The notes: generated by a model not told the origin, from the letters alone. A DNA stretch of 28,015 bases from an uncultured Clostridia bacterium (GCA_937916395.1 CALFTN010000030.1:1-28015), one strand, 5' to 3'; shown: positions 15,382 through 22,394, counted from the first letter of the stretch. Numbers and translations: made by a program.

Positions 15382-16410
15382 ATGGCATTGCTTGAAGTGA
15401 ATGACCTTCGCACATCATTTTTTACTGATGCTGGCGAAGTAAAAGCAGTTAATGGTATATCATTCCGATTAGACAGAGGCAAGGTTCTCGGTATTGTTGG
15501 TGAATCTGGCTCTGGTAAATCGGTTACAGCATATTCTATAATGCAGATTTTAGCTTCTACAGGTAAAATTGTAGGTGGCTCTATAAAGCTTGACGGTGAA
15601 GAATTAGTTAACGCAGGCGAAAAGAAAATGAGAAAGGTAAGGGGTAACAAGATTTCTATAATCTTTCAAGACCCAATGACCTCTCTTAACCCAACCCATA
15701 CTATTGGTCACCAATTAACAGAAGCAATTTTGCTTCACACAGGCAGAAATAAAAAACAAGCAAAAGAAAGAGCAGTTGAAATGCTCCGTCTTGTAAATAT
15801 TAATGAACCTGAAAAGAGAATGAAGCAATATCCACATGAGCTTTCTGGTGGTATGCGTCAGAGAATTGTTATTGCTATGGCTCTTGCTTGTGAGCCGGAT
15901 ATTCTTATTGCCGATGAGCCTACAACAGCTCTTGACGTTACAATTCAGGCTCAGATTTTAGACCTTATGACTTCTTTGCAGAAGGAATTGGGCATGGCTA
16001 TTATTATGATTACCCATGACCTTGGTGTTGTGGCTCAGATGTGTGATGAAGTTATTGTTATGTATGCTGGTTCTATCTGCGAACAGGGTACAGCAGACGA
16101 AATTTTCTATAATCCACGTCATGAATATACAAAAGGACTTCTTCGCTCTATTCCTACAACAAATACATTTGGTCAGAAGTTAAAACCAATTACCGGTACT
16201 CCTATTGACCTTCTCAATATGCCAAAGGGCTGTCCATTTGCTCCAAGATGTGATAATGCAATGAAAATTTGCATTAAACAGAATGCTGAGCGTATGATTA
16301 TTAATGACGACCACATGGCTACCTGTTGGATGAATGTTAAAAATGGTATTGAAGACGGTAGCATAGAAATTGAAAACAAAAAAGATGGGGAGGTATGTAA
16401 AGATGAGTGA
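15382..16410 (+). CDS. oppD: Oligopeptide ABC transporter ATPase, OppD type
   Basis: A 342-residue ATPase with Walker A GESGSGKS (residues 40-47), Q-loop IIFQDPMTSLNP, signature LSGGMRQRI, Walker B ILIADEPTTALD and switch His in ITHDLG. The C-terminal oligopeptide-transporter domain carries CPFAPRCDNAMKIC, the Cys pattern linked to an Fe-S cluster in some homologues. It energises peptide import as a heterodimer with OppF. It ends at TGA 16408-16410, overlapping the next start by 8 bp (ATGAGTGA), which implies translational coupling. Confidence 0.95.
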   Translation: MALLEVNDLRTSFFTDAGEVKAVNGISFRLDRGKVLGIVGESGSGKSVTAYSIMQILASTGKIVGGSIKLDGEELVNAGEKKMRKVRGNKISIIFQDPMTSLNPTHTIGHQLTEAILLHTGRNKKQAKERAVEMLRLVNINEPEKRMKQYPHELSGGMRQRIVIAMALACEPDILIADEPTTALDVTIQAQILDLMTSLQKELGMAIIMITHDLGVVAQMCDEVIVMYAGSICEQGTADEIFYNPRHEYTKGLLRSIPTTNTFGQKLKPITGTPIDLLNMPKGCPFAPRCDNAMKICIKQNAERMIINDDHMATCWMNVKNGIEDGSIEIENKKDGEVCKDE

Positions 16411-17392
16411 TAAAAATAATACTCCCCTTATAGAAGTCAAAAATCTTAAAATGTATTTCGATATAAACACAGGTGTGTTTTCTTCGAAACCACTAAAGGC
16501 TGTTGACGATGTTTCTTTTTCAATCAACAGAGGTGAAACCCTCGGTTTAGTTGGTGAATCTGGTTGTGGTAAAACTACTGTAGGTAGAACACTTCTTCAT
16601 TTATATAAACCAACTGCTGGTGAGATTATTTATGATGGTAAACCATTAAAAACAAAGGCAGATATTAACGAATATCGTAAAAAGAGCACAATGGTTTTTC
16701 AGGACCCTTATTCTTCACTTAATCCAAGAATGACTGTTTCTGATATTATTGCTGAGCCTCTTGATATTCATAAATTATATAAATCAGAAGAAGAGCGCAG
16801 AGAAAAAGTTCTTCAGCTTATGTCAAGAGTAGGTCTTAACAGTGAACATGCTTCTCGTTATGCTCACGAATTTTCTGGTGGTCAACGCCAGAGAATCGGT
16901 ATTGCACGTGCTCTTGCAGTTAACCCTGAGTTTATTGTTTGTGATGAGCCCGTTTCTGCACTTGACGTGTCAATTCAGGCACAGGTTGTTAATATGTTTG
17001 GCGAATTGCAGGAAGAATTAGGTCTTACCTATCTCTTTATTGCTCATGACCTTTTGGTTGTTCGTCATATAAGTAACAGAATTGCGGTTATGTACTTAGG
17101 TAAAATGGTAGAGCTCACAGATGCTGCTGAAATCTATGAAAGACCATTACACCCATACTCAAAGGCGCTTATGTCGGCAGTTCCTATGCCAGACCCTAAA
17201 ATTGCAAGACTCAATAACCGTATTCCTCTTTCTGGTGATATTCCTTCACCACTCAATGCTCCATCAGGTTGTCCGTTCAGAACCAGATGTGAATATGCTT
17301 GTGATAGATGTGTAGAAGAAGTGCCGGAATTCAGAGAAATTTCAAAAGGGCATTTTGTTGCTTGTCACAGAGTTGAGGAAATCAACGACTAA
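16403..17392 (+). CDS. oppF: Oligopeptide ABC transporter ATPase, OppF type
   Basis: A ~329-residue ATPase with Walker A GESGCGKT, Q-loop VFQDPYSSLNPRMT, signature FSGGQRQRIGIARAL, Walker B FIVCDEPVSALD and switch His IAHDLLVV. The C-terminal domain has CPFRTRCEYACDRC. I chose the ATG at 16403 (MSDKNNTPLIEVKNL) because GGGGAGG lies ~10 nt upstream; an earlier in-frame ATG (16370) lies well inside oppD and has no ribosome site. It is partner to OppD. The 92-nt gap to the binding-protein gene shows no obvious terminator. Confidence 0.95.
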   Translation: MSDKNNTPLIEVKNLKMYFDINTGVFSSKPLKAVDDVSFSINRGETLGLVGESGCGKTTVGRTLLHLYKPTAGEIIYDGKPLKTKADINEYRKKSTMVFQDPYSSLNPRMTVSDIIAEPLDIHKLYKSEEERREKVLQLMSRVGLNSEHASRYAHEFSGGQRQRIGIARALAVNPEFIVCDEPVSALDVSIQAQVVNMFGELQEELGLTYLFIAHDLLVVRHISNRIAVMYLGKMVELTDAAEIYERPLHPYSKALMSAVPMPDPKIARLNNRIPLSGDIPSPLNAPSGCPFRTRCEYACDRCVEEVPEFREISKGHFVACHRVEEIND

Positions 17393-17484
17393 TCCAGTAT
17401 ATTTATACTTTAAGGCGTGCATCCTTCAAAGTATTGATATAAATAAAAAATTAAAACAAAAGTAAGAAAAGGTGGTAGAAAACA

Positions 17485-19275
17485 ATGAAAAAATTACTCG
17501 CAGTAATTCTTGTTTTAACTATGTTACTTTCTTTCGCAGCATGCGGTGGTTCAGGTAGCACAGATGTAAAGCAAGTTGAAGCTCCTACACTCACATACCT
17601 TTATAACACAGGCGATAGCCATAAGGCTATTGGTGAATACCTTCAGAGTGCTCTTCAGAGTGCAGGTATCACAATGAACCTTCAGAACCAAGAATGGAAC
17701 ACATTCCTTGAGACACGTAAGAACGGTGAATACTCAGTAGCAAGAAACGGTTGGCTCGCTGACTACAATGACCCAATCAGCTTCCTTGATATGTGGACTT
17801 CAGGTTCAGGTAACAACGATGTTCAGTTCGGTAAAGGCGCTCATAAAGACCTTAAAATGTATAACCTTGACCTTACAGCTTATGGCTTAGAAGATAAGGT
17901 TGAAAATGGCACATGGGCAGAAACATATGACGTTCTCATTCAGAGAATCAAAGCTTGTACAGACTCAGAAGCTCGTTATGCAATGATGCACCTTGCAGAA
18001 GATATGCTTATGGAAACAGGCTGTATCGTTCCTCTTTACTACTATACAGACCTTTATATGATTGATGATTCAGTTAACGGTTTCTATTCAAACCCACTCG
18101 GTTACAAATACTTTATGGGTACAGATGTAGCAGGTAAAACAGATTCTATCTCTGTTTGTCTTGCTTCTGAACCACAAACACTTGACCCAGCACTTAACAG
18201 TGCAGTTGATGGTGCAACAACAGTTGCTCACCTCTTCTCAGGTCTTGCAAAATGGGCTCAGGATGCTGAAGGTAAGCTTGTTATCGCTCCAGACGCAGCT
18301 GAAGCACTTCCAGAAGGTGTTGTTAACGAAGACGGCACAGTTACTTACACATACAAACTCCGTTCAGGCATGAAATGGTCTAATGGCGATGAAGTTAAAG
18401 CTTCTGACTTCGTTAACTCTTGGAACCGTGCAGCTTCAACAGAACTTGGTGCTGACTATGGTTACATGTTCGAAATCGTTGACGGTTATGCAGAAATGCA
18501 AGAAGATACAACAGGCGAAAAGAAACTCAATGCAATTGCTGATGATGCTGCTGGCACAATCACAATTACAATTGAAAACGCTGTAAACTACTGGAATGAG
18601 CTCCTTGCTTTCCCAACATACTATCCAGTACACTCTTCAGCATATGATAACGAAGCTTGGGCTACAGATCCTTCTACTTATATCTGCAATGGTCCATACA
18701 CAATGGCTTCTTGGGATCACAACAGTGTAATTACACTTAAGAAGAATGCTAACTATTTTGATGCTGCTAACGTTAAGATGGAAGAAATCAAAATGTTCCT
18801 TTCAGATGACGCTAACAATATGCTTTCAAACTTCAAAAATGGTTCTTGGCTTCTTATCGATGACGTTCCAACAAACGAAATTGCAACTCTCAAAAAGGAT
18901 TATGCAAATGAATTCGTTGTTGCTGGTCAAATCGGTACTTACTATGTATGCTGGAACATCAACGAAGACCTTCTTCCAGGTAGCGAGCTTACAGGTGTAG
19001 AAAAAGAAAAAGCACAACAAGAAATCAGAAATGCTATGGCACTTCTCTTCGACCGTTCATATATCGTTAACGATATTGCACAGGGCGGTGAGGTTCCTGC
19101 ATCTTCATTCGTTGCTATGGGTATGACAGATGCTGATGGCACAGAGTTCTATAAGAATGCTGGTCCAAGCGAAGACTTCGACGGATATTATGATATTTCT
19201 GAAGAAGCTTATGCAGCAAACTGCCAGAAGGCTGTTGAAGTACTCAAAAAGTACTATTCAAACATCACAGCTTAA
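17485..19275 (+). CDS. oppA: Circularly permuted oligopeptide-binding lipoprotein (SBP family 5)
   Basis: A 596-residue lipoprotein. The signal peptide ends in the lipobox LSFAAC (Cys20). Residues ~31-212 match the C-terminal part of OppA: PTLTYLYNTGDSHKAIGEYL, LQNQEWNTFLETR, SVARNGWLADYNDPISFLDM, then GCIVPLYYYTDLYMI and the normal last strand. Residues ~216-596 match the N-terminal part: SISVCLASEPQTLDPALNSA, YKLRSGMKWSNGDEVKASDF, YICNGPYTMASW and QQEIRNAMALLFDRSYIV. The protein ends at AVEVLKKYYSNITA, exactly where family members normally continue into the PTLTYLYNT segment. Every expected part is present once but in the order signal-C-N. This is a circular permutation, in frame throughout, with ACAGATGTA at 17560-17568 and 18121-18129 flanking the moved block. 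A ribosome site (AAGGTGG) precedes the ATG. It is the last opp gene. It should capture peptides outside the membrane for OppBCDF if it folds. Mis-assembly of tandem paralogues is the alternative. Confidence 0.9.
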   Translation: MKKLLAVILVLTMLLSFAACGGSGSTDVKQVEAPTLTYLYNTGDSHKAIGEYLQSALQSAGITMNLQNQEWNTFLETRKNGEYSVARNGWLADYNDPISFLDMWTSGSGNNDVQFGKGAHKDLKMYNLDLTAYGLEDKVENGTWAETYDVLIQRIKACTDSEARYAMMHLAEDMLMETGCIVPLYYYTDLYMIDDSVNGFYSNPLGYKYFMGTDVAGKTDSISVCLASEPQTLDPALNSAVDGATTVAHLFSGLAKWAQDAEGKLVIAPDAAEALPEGVVNEDGTVTYTYKLRSGMKWSNGDEVKASDFVNSWNRAASTELGADYGYMFEIVDGYAEMQEDTTGEKKLNAIADDAAGTITITIENAVNYWNELLAFPTYYPVHSSAYDNEAWATDPSTYICNGPYTMASWDHNSVITLKKNANYFDAANVKMEEIKMFLSDDANNMLSNFKNGSWLLIDDVPTNEIATLKKDYANEFVVAGQIGTYYVCWNINEDLLPGSELTGVEKEKAQQEIRNAMALLFDRSYIVNDIAQGGEVPASSFVAMGMTDADGTEFYKNAGPSEDFDGYYDISEEAYAANCQKAVEVLKKYYSNITA

Positions 19276-19290
19276 TAGATTTTGAAAATT

Positions 19291-19322
19291 TATCCCCTTA
19301 CCGAGAAATCGGCAAGGGGATA
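19291..19322 (+). other. Hairpin with GAAA loop between oppA and the yjbR-like gene
   Basis: TATCCCCTTACCGA (19291-19304), GAAA, TCGGCAAGGGGATA (19309-19322) form a 14-bp stem with one A-C mismatch. The following bases AAAATT are not a T-run, so termination would be weak. The only purine-rich candidate ribosome site for the next gene (AAGGGG, 19314-19319) is inside the right arm. Confidence 0.6.
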
Positions 19323-19335
19323 AAAATTATGAATT

Positions 19336-19722
19336 ATGATAAGAAAAGATTTCGAAAAATTAATTGAAGAGAAATATTCAGTGGAGCCAGAGTACCCTTG
19401 GCAGAGTGCACCGAGTTTTGCAGTATTTCGTCACGACATCAACAAAAAGTGGTTTGCAGTTATAATGACAATAACAAAGGATAAGCTAGGGCTTGATAGT
19501 ACAGAAGAAATAAACGTTGTCAATTTAAAGTGTGACCCATTATTTATGGGTTCAGTTTTAAATGAAACAGGAATTTTCCCTGCTTACCATATGAACAAAG
19601 CCCACTGGATTTCAGTTGTGCTTGATGGCAGTATAGAAAAAGAAAAGCTTGAATGGCTTTTGGAATTGAGTTTTGATTTGACAAATAAAAAATTGAAGAA
19701 AGCACCCAAATTAAAGAAATAA
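19336..19722 (+). CDS. MmcQ/YjbR family protein
   Basis: A 128-residue protein with the YjbR/MmcQ (CyaY-like fold) pattern: VEPEYPWQSAPSFAVFRHD near the start, the core strands KKWFAVIMTI and INVVNLKCDP, and PAYHMNKAHWISVVLDG, the most conserved segment. Family members are small cytoplasmic proteins, some described as DNA-binding; the function is generally unknown. The start ATG 19336 is 16 nt from its best ribosome site, which lies within a hairpin, so translation may be low or regulated. Its last codons form the left arm of the terminator shared with the convergent XRE gene. Confidence 0.88.
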   Translation: MIRKDFEKLIEEKYSVEPEYPWQSAPSFAVFRHDINKKWFAVIMTITKDKLGLDSTEEINVVNLKCDPLFMGSVLNETGIFPAYHMNKAHWISVVLDGSIEKEKLEWLLELSFDLTNKKLKKAPKLKK

Positions 19723-19734
19723 TTTGGGTGCTTT
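19699..19734. terminator. Bidirectional terminator overlapping the end of the yjbR-like gene
   Basis: AAAGCACCCAAATT (19699-19712) and AATTTGGGTGCTTT (19721-19734) form a perfect 14-bp stem. T-rich DNA follows on the plus strand. The left arm is coding sequence (KAPKL region). Confidence 0.8.
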
Positions 19735-19736
19735 TG

Positions 19737-20042
19737 TTATTTCATGGATTTTGCAATGGCTATTAAATGTTCAAGTTTATCGTTGCTTAGATTTTTTGTA
19801 GCTTCAAGTAACTCTTTATTTTTTATAGGATTGTTAGAATTAATATCAAAAAATTCCATTGGTGAAATACCAAAATAATCACAGATATAAAAGAAAACGG
19901 TCATTGAAGGGAAGTTGATGCCATTTTCAATATTATTTATATAACCTTCGCTTTGCCCTATAGATAAACTCATATCTCTTGCAGAGACACCCTTGTTCAT
20001 TCTTAATTTAACCAATCTATCTATGAATACCTGTTGTTCCAC
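19737..20042 (-). CDS. XRE-family helix-turn-helix regulator
   Basis: About 101 residues, almost entirely a Cro/CI-type DNA-binding domain: RLVKLRMNKGVSARDMSLSI, GQSEGYINNIENGINFPSMT, VFFYICDYFGISPMEFFD, then a short helical tail (LLEATKNLSNDKLEHLIAIA) that may dimerise. I place the start at the GTG at 20042 because AGGTG lies 6 nt upstream; a GTG at 20051 is in frame and also possible. It is divergent from the candidate small RNA (TSS ~20151). Copies of TATTTAGT (20078-20071 reversed, 20100-20107, 20162-20169) in and around the shared control region are candidate operator sites. Confidence 0.85.
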   Translation of the reverse strand: MEQQVFIDRLVKLRMNKGVSARDMSLSIGQSEGYINNIENGINFPSMTVFFYICDYFGISPMEFFDINSNNPIKNKELLEATKNLSNDKLEHLIAIAKSMK

Positions 20043-20070
20043 ATCAATCACCTACTTCGTATATAATTAT

Positions 20071-20107
20071 ACTAAATAGTTTGTGCATTTCATCTAAAAT
20101 ATTTAGT
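20071..20107. promoter_or_regulatory. Inverted repeat upstream of the XRE gene (candidate operator)
   Basis: ACTAAATA (20071-20078) and TATTTAGT (20100-20107) are perfect inverted copies. The first overlaps a minus-strand TATAAT for the XRE gene; the second lies 8 bp before the -35 of the small-RNA promoter. A third TATTTAGT is at 20162-20169. Confidence 0.4.
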
Positions 20108-20115
20108 TAAAAAGA

Positions 20116-20144
20116 TTGACATATATAAAACAATTAGATATAAT
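20116..20144 (+). promoter_or_regulatory. Perfect consensus promoter of the candidate small RNA
   Basis: TTGACA (20116-20121), exactly 17 nt, TATAAT (20139-20144). Confidence 0.85.
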
Positions 20145-20150
20145 ACAAAT

Positions 20151-20317
20151 ATTCTATAATTTATTTAGTTGAGATTCTTTTTGACCGATGCCCACACAAA
20201 CTTTGTAAAGATGCTTGCAGTTAGTAACCATCTTTTTTTGCCTATTATGGTTGGGTGGTAAGTGGTAGACGGATCATTTAGAATAACCCATCATAGTTTT
20301 TGCTATGATGGGTTTTT
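20151..20317 (+). ncRNA. Candidate stand-alone small RNA (~165 nt)
   Basis: A perfect consensus promoter and a strong terminator bound a stretch with no credible open frame. The ends can pair to close a rod: ATTCT (20174-20178) with AGAAT (20280-20284), GACCG (20183-20187) with CGGATC (20270-20275, one bulged A), CCAC (20192-20195) with GTGG (20262-20265). Inside, AAAGATG (20207-20213) pairs with CATCTTT (20229-20235). An exclusive alternative is AACCAT (20226-20231) with ATGGTT (20247-20252), so the RNA could switch shape. The long rod with symmetric internal loops resembles 6S RNA in general form, but I do not see a sequence match. A riboswitch is less likely because the next gene begins 230 nt after the terminator. 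It is divergent from an XRE regulator. Confidence 0.6.
20287..20317 (+). terminator. Terminator of the candidate small RNA
   Basis: CCCATCATAG, loop TTTTTG, CTATGATGGG, then TTTTT. The stem is 10 bp and perfect. Confidence 0.9.
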
Positions 20318-20337
20318 GCTTGAAGTTAATTTAGCAA

Positions 20338-20393
20338 ATCTGACAAATTAACCCTAAAAAATGCACTTAATTATTCATATCTGATAAATTAAC
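20338..20393 (+). repeat. Two 15-bp direct repeats upstream of the GH28 gene
   Basis: ATCTGACAAATTAAC (20338-20352) and ATCTGATAAATTAAC (20379-20393) differ by one base and are 41 bp apart, about four helical turns. They could be a regulator site for the GH28 promoter. Further downstream GATATAT (20407-20413) and GATATATC (20427-20434) also repeat. Confidence 0.35.
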
Positions 20394-20445
20394 TTTTTTG
20401 TTTTGCGATATATTTTTGTAAAATGTGATATATCTATGGCACAAT

Positions 20446-20500
20446 ACTGACCACTGACTTACTGACTCACTGACAACTTGTATACTTGCACACTTGCAAC
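20446..20500 (+). repeat. Short tandem-repeat array (ACTGACx, then ACTTGCx)
   Basis: Units of 7-8 bp: ACTGACC, ACTGACTT, ACTGACTC, ACTGACA, ACTTGTAT, ACTTGCAC, ACTTGCA. It resembles one arm of the heptamer-flanked elements at 13001 and 27263, but no complementary arm or central hairpin is nearby. Confidence 0.5.
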
Positions 20501-20515
20501 TAAATATGCTATACT
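20486..20515 (+). promoter_or_regulatory. Probable promoter of the GH28 gene
   Basis: TTGCAC (20486-20491), 18 nt, TATACT (20510-20515). The -35 box lies inside the short tandem-repeat array. Confidence 0.5.
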
Positions 20516-20547
20516 ACTCTCATATCACAAGAAAAAGGTGACAGTAA

Positions 20548-21879
20548 ATGAAATATTTCTACCCTGAAGATTACGGTGCGCTAGCTGATGGTAAAAGTAA
20601 TGACGTAAAAGCTATTCAGAGTGCAATTGATAAGGCAGAAGAAAATGGTGGAGGTACAGTTGTTTTAACAAGTGGTAAAACGTATTATTCAAATTCCATC
20701 AGAATGAAGAAGAATGTTGAATTGCATTTACAAAAAGGCTCGAGACTTAAAGCTACCAGCAATATTGACGGATATATCCGTCCTTGTAATATGATAAATG
20801 ACCCCAAGACTGCGCTTATTGGTAATCCTGTTACAGGAAAGCCATCGTTTGTGTTTATTTATGGTTTTGAAGCAGATAAATGCTCTATTACTGGTGAGGG
20901 TACTATTGATGCAAATGGTCACAGCTTCGTAAAAAGGAAAGATAAATATTATGTGACAGGCGATTTTTATCCAAGACCGACTGTAATATATATTGAAAAA
21001 AGCAATAATATTTCTTTTAAGGATTTCACAGTTGTAGATGCTCCGTTCTGGACATTACATCCTGCAGGTTGTGATGATGTATTAATATCACAAATCAGAA
21101 TTCTCAATGATTTAGATGTTGCAAATTCAGATGGTATTGACCCTGACCATTGTAGCAATGTGCGAATTCTTGGTTGTCATATTGAGTGTGCAGACGATTG
21201 TATTTGTCTTAAAACATCAAAGGGTAATGCTGAGTATGGTCCTTGTGAAAATATTATAATTTCAGATTGTACCCTTGTTTCTACTTCTGCTGCAATAAAA
21301 ATAGGCACAGAGGGTGTTGGTGATTTCAGAAATGTTATTGTAAATAACTGTATTATATCAAGAAGCAACCGTGGGCTTTCAATTCAGATTCGTGATGGTG
21401 GTAATGTGGAGAATGTTACATATTCAAACTGCATTATTGAAACCAGACGTTTTTGCCCTGACTGGTGGGGTACAGCTGAGCCTATTGTTATTACAACATT
21501 TAATCGTGATGAAAATACAAGGTCTGGTAAAATTAAAAATGTAAGATTTTACAATATTACCTGTAAAGGGGAAAATGGTGTTTTAATTCATGGTACAAAA
21601 GAGAATATGATAGAGGATGTAACATTCGAAAATGTTAATGTTACTCTTTCAAAAACTACGAAGTGGGAAAGTGGACTTTATGACCTCAGACCATGTCTTC
21701 AGTACGGTGTTGAAAAAATAAAAAATTCTGCTTTCTATTTAAGAAATGCAGAAAATGTATTAATTGAAAAATGTTCAGTTAACTGGGGTAACATTTGTGA
21801 TGATTATAATAAAAAGATTGATTATGAAAATTGCCCTGGGTTAGAAATGATAAGATTTAACGGAACTGATGCAAAGTAA
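20548..21879 (+). CDS. Glycoside hydrolase family 28 (polygalacturonase-like)
   Basis: A 443-residue right-handed beta-helix protein. The N-terminus YGALADGKSNDVKAIQSAI is the pectin-lyase-fold cap of GH28 enzymes. Active-site motifs: NSDGIDPDHCSNV (family NTD), DDCICLKTSKG (the DD pair) and GTEGVGDFRNVIV, where the usual GHG is GTE, so the catalytic-site His is replaced; RGLSIQIRDGG lies where the usual RIK motif is expected. GH28 enzymes hydrolyse galacturonan and related alpha-linked uronates or rhamnose-linked pectin. Exo-acting and intracellular GH28 members commonly deviate in GHG, so activity is still likely. There is no signal peptide, so it acts in the cytoplasm on imported oligomers. 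A ribosome site (AAGGTGA) lies before the ATG. It is monocistronic, followed by a strong terminator. Confidence 0.85.
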   Translation: MKYFYPEDYGALADGKSNDVKAIQSAIDKAEENGGGTVVLTSGKTYYSNSIRMKKNVELHLQKGSRLKATSNIDGYIRPCNMINDPKTALIGNPVTGKPSFVFIYGFEADKCSITGEGTIDANGHSFVKRKDKYYVTGDFYPRPTVIYIEKSNNISFKDFTVVDAPFWTLHPAGCDDVLISQIRILNDLDVANSDGIDPDHCSNVRILGCHIECADDCICLKTSKGNAEYGPCENIIISDCTLVSTSAAIKIGTEGVGDFRNVIVNNCIISRSNRGLSIQIRDGGNVENVTYSNCIIETRRFCPDWWGTAEPIVITTFNRDENTRSGKIKNVRFYNITCKGENGVLIHGTKENMIEDVTFENVNVTLSKTTKWESGLYDLRPCLQYGVEKIKNSAFYLRNAENVLIEKCSVNWGNICDDYNKKIDYENCPGLEMIRFNGTDAK

Positions 21880-21882
21880 AAT

Positions 21883-21934
21883 AGTAACAGCCCTTAGCTC
21901 ATGTTTTAAAACATCCGAACTAAGGGCTGTTACT
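21883..21934. terminator. Strong inverted repeat/terminator after the GH28 gene
   Basis: AGTAACAGCCCTTAG (21883-21897) and CTAAGGGCTGTTACT (21920-21934) form a perfect 15-bp stem. The loop contains a further perfect palindrome, ATGTTTTAAAACAT (21901-21914). Confidence 0.8.
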
Positions 21935-21993
21935 GTTCACTTTTGATATCTAACATCGTTTTCTGTTACCTCTTCTTTCTACGGATTTTTTCA

Positions 21994-22064
21994 GGCGATT
22001 TCTACATATATGTAAACGGTTAATTAACCTGAAATTTTAAATTTTGTTTTTCTCTGAAATCGCC
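21994..22064. other. Structured intergenic segment with nested palindromes
   Basis: In the 615-base gap 21880-22494, GGCGATTTC (21994-22002) and GAAATCGCC (22056-22064) are perfect inverted copies. Between them lie two perfect 12-bp palindromes, TACATATATGTA (22003-22014) and GGTTAATTAACC (22018-22029). No open frame is present. Confidence 0.45.
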
Positions 22065-22270
22065 ATCGGCTTTTTTAACAAAGCCAAGGATTGATGTTTA
22101 CTTGTACATTGTAACCACACTTTCAAATTTAATTTGAATTATAGTTTCTTAATACATCGGAACCACACTTTCAAATTTTTTGTTTTTTAAGTTTCTGGTT
22201 TTTTAGTACATCGGAACCACACTTTCTTTTTAGATTTTGTTTTTTACTGTGGCATCGGACTCACCCTTCC
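22062..22270. repeat. Degenerate ~50-bp tandem repeat, four to five units
   Basis: The block TACATCGGAACCACACTTTC begins at 22153 and 22207, with a variant (TACATTGTAACCACACTTTC) at 22105, a decayed one (GCATCGGACTCACCC) at 22252 and perhaps CGCCATCGGC at 22061. Spacing is about 43-54 bp. The DNA between blocks is T-rich and itself partly shared (GTTTCT, TTTTGTTTTTT), so these are tandem repeats and not CRISPR spacers. Confidence 0.6.
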
Positions 22271-22394
22271 TTTGTCTATATAGTAGCACACAAAATTGCA
22301 CTTTGCAATTCGCAATATTCCACAAAGTTCAAAGCTCTGCGATGTAGAAAACAGAGAGAATAATCATTCACCTGAACGAGTTTCTTAAAAGTTA

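Noticed and set aside
17485..19275. Ordinary oppA with an extra fused domain
   Set aside because: No part is duplicated: the N- and C-terminal segments are each present once, only in reversed order, and the protein ends where the C-terminal segment should start.
20151..20317. Riboswitch controlling the GH28 gene
   Set aside because: The terminator is 230 nt before the gene, which has its own promoter; none of the common riboswitch cores is recognisable.
22062..22270. CRISPR array
   Set aside because: Repeats are too degenerate, the 'spacers' are low-complexity and resemble each other, and no cas gene is present.
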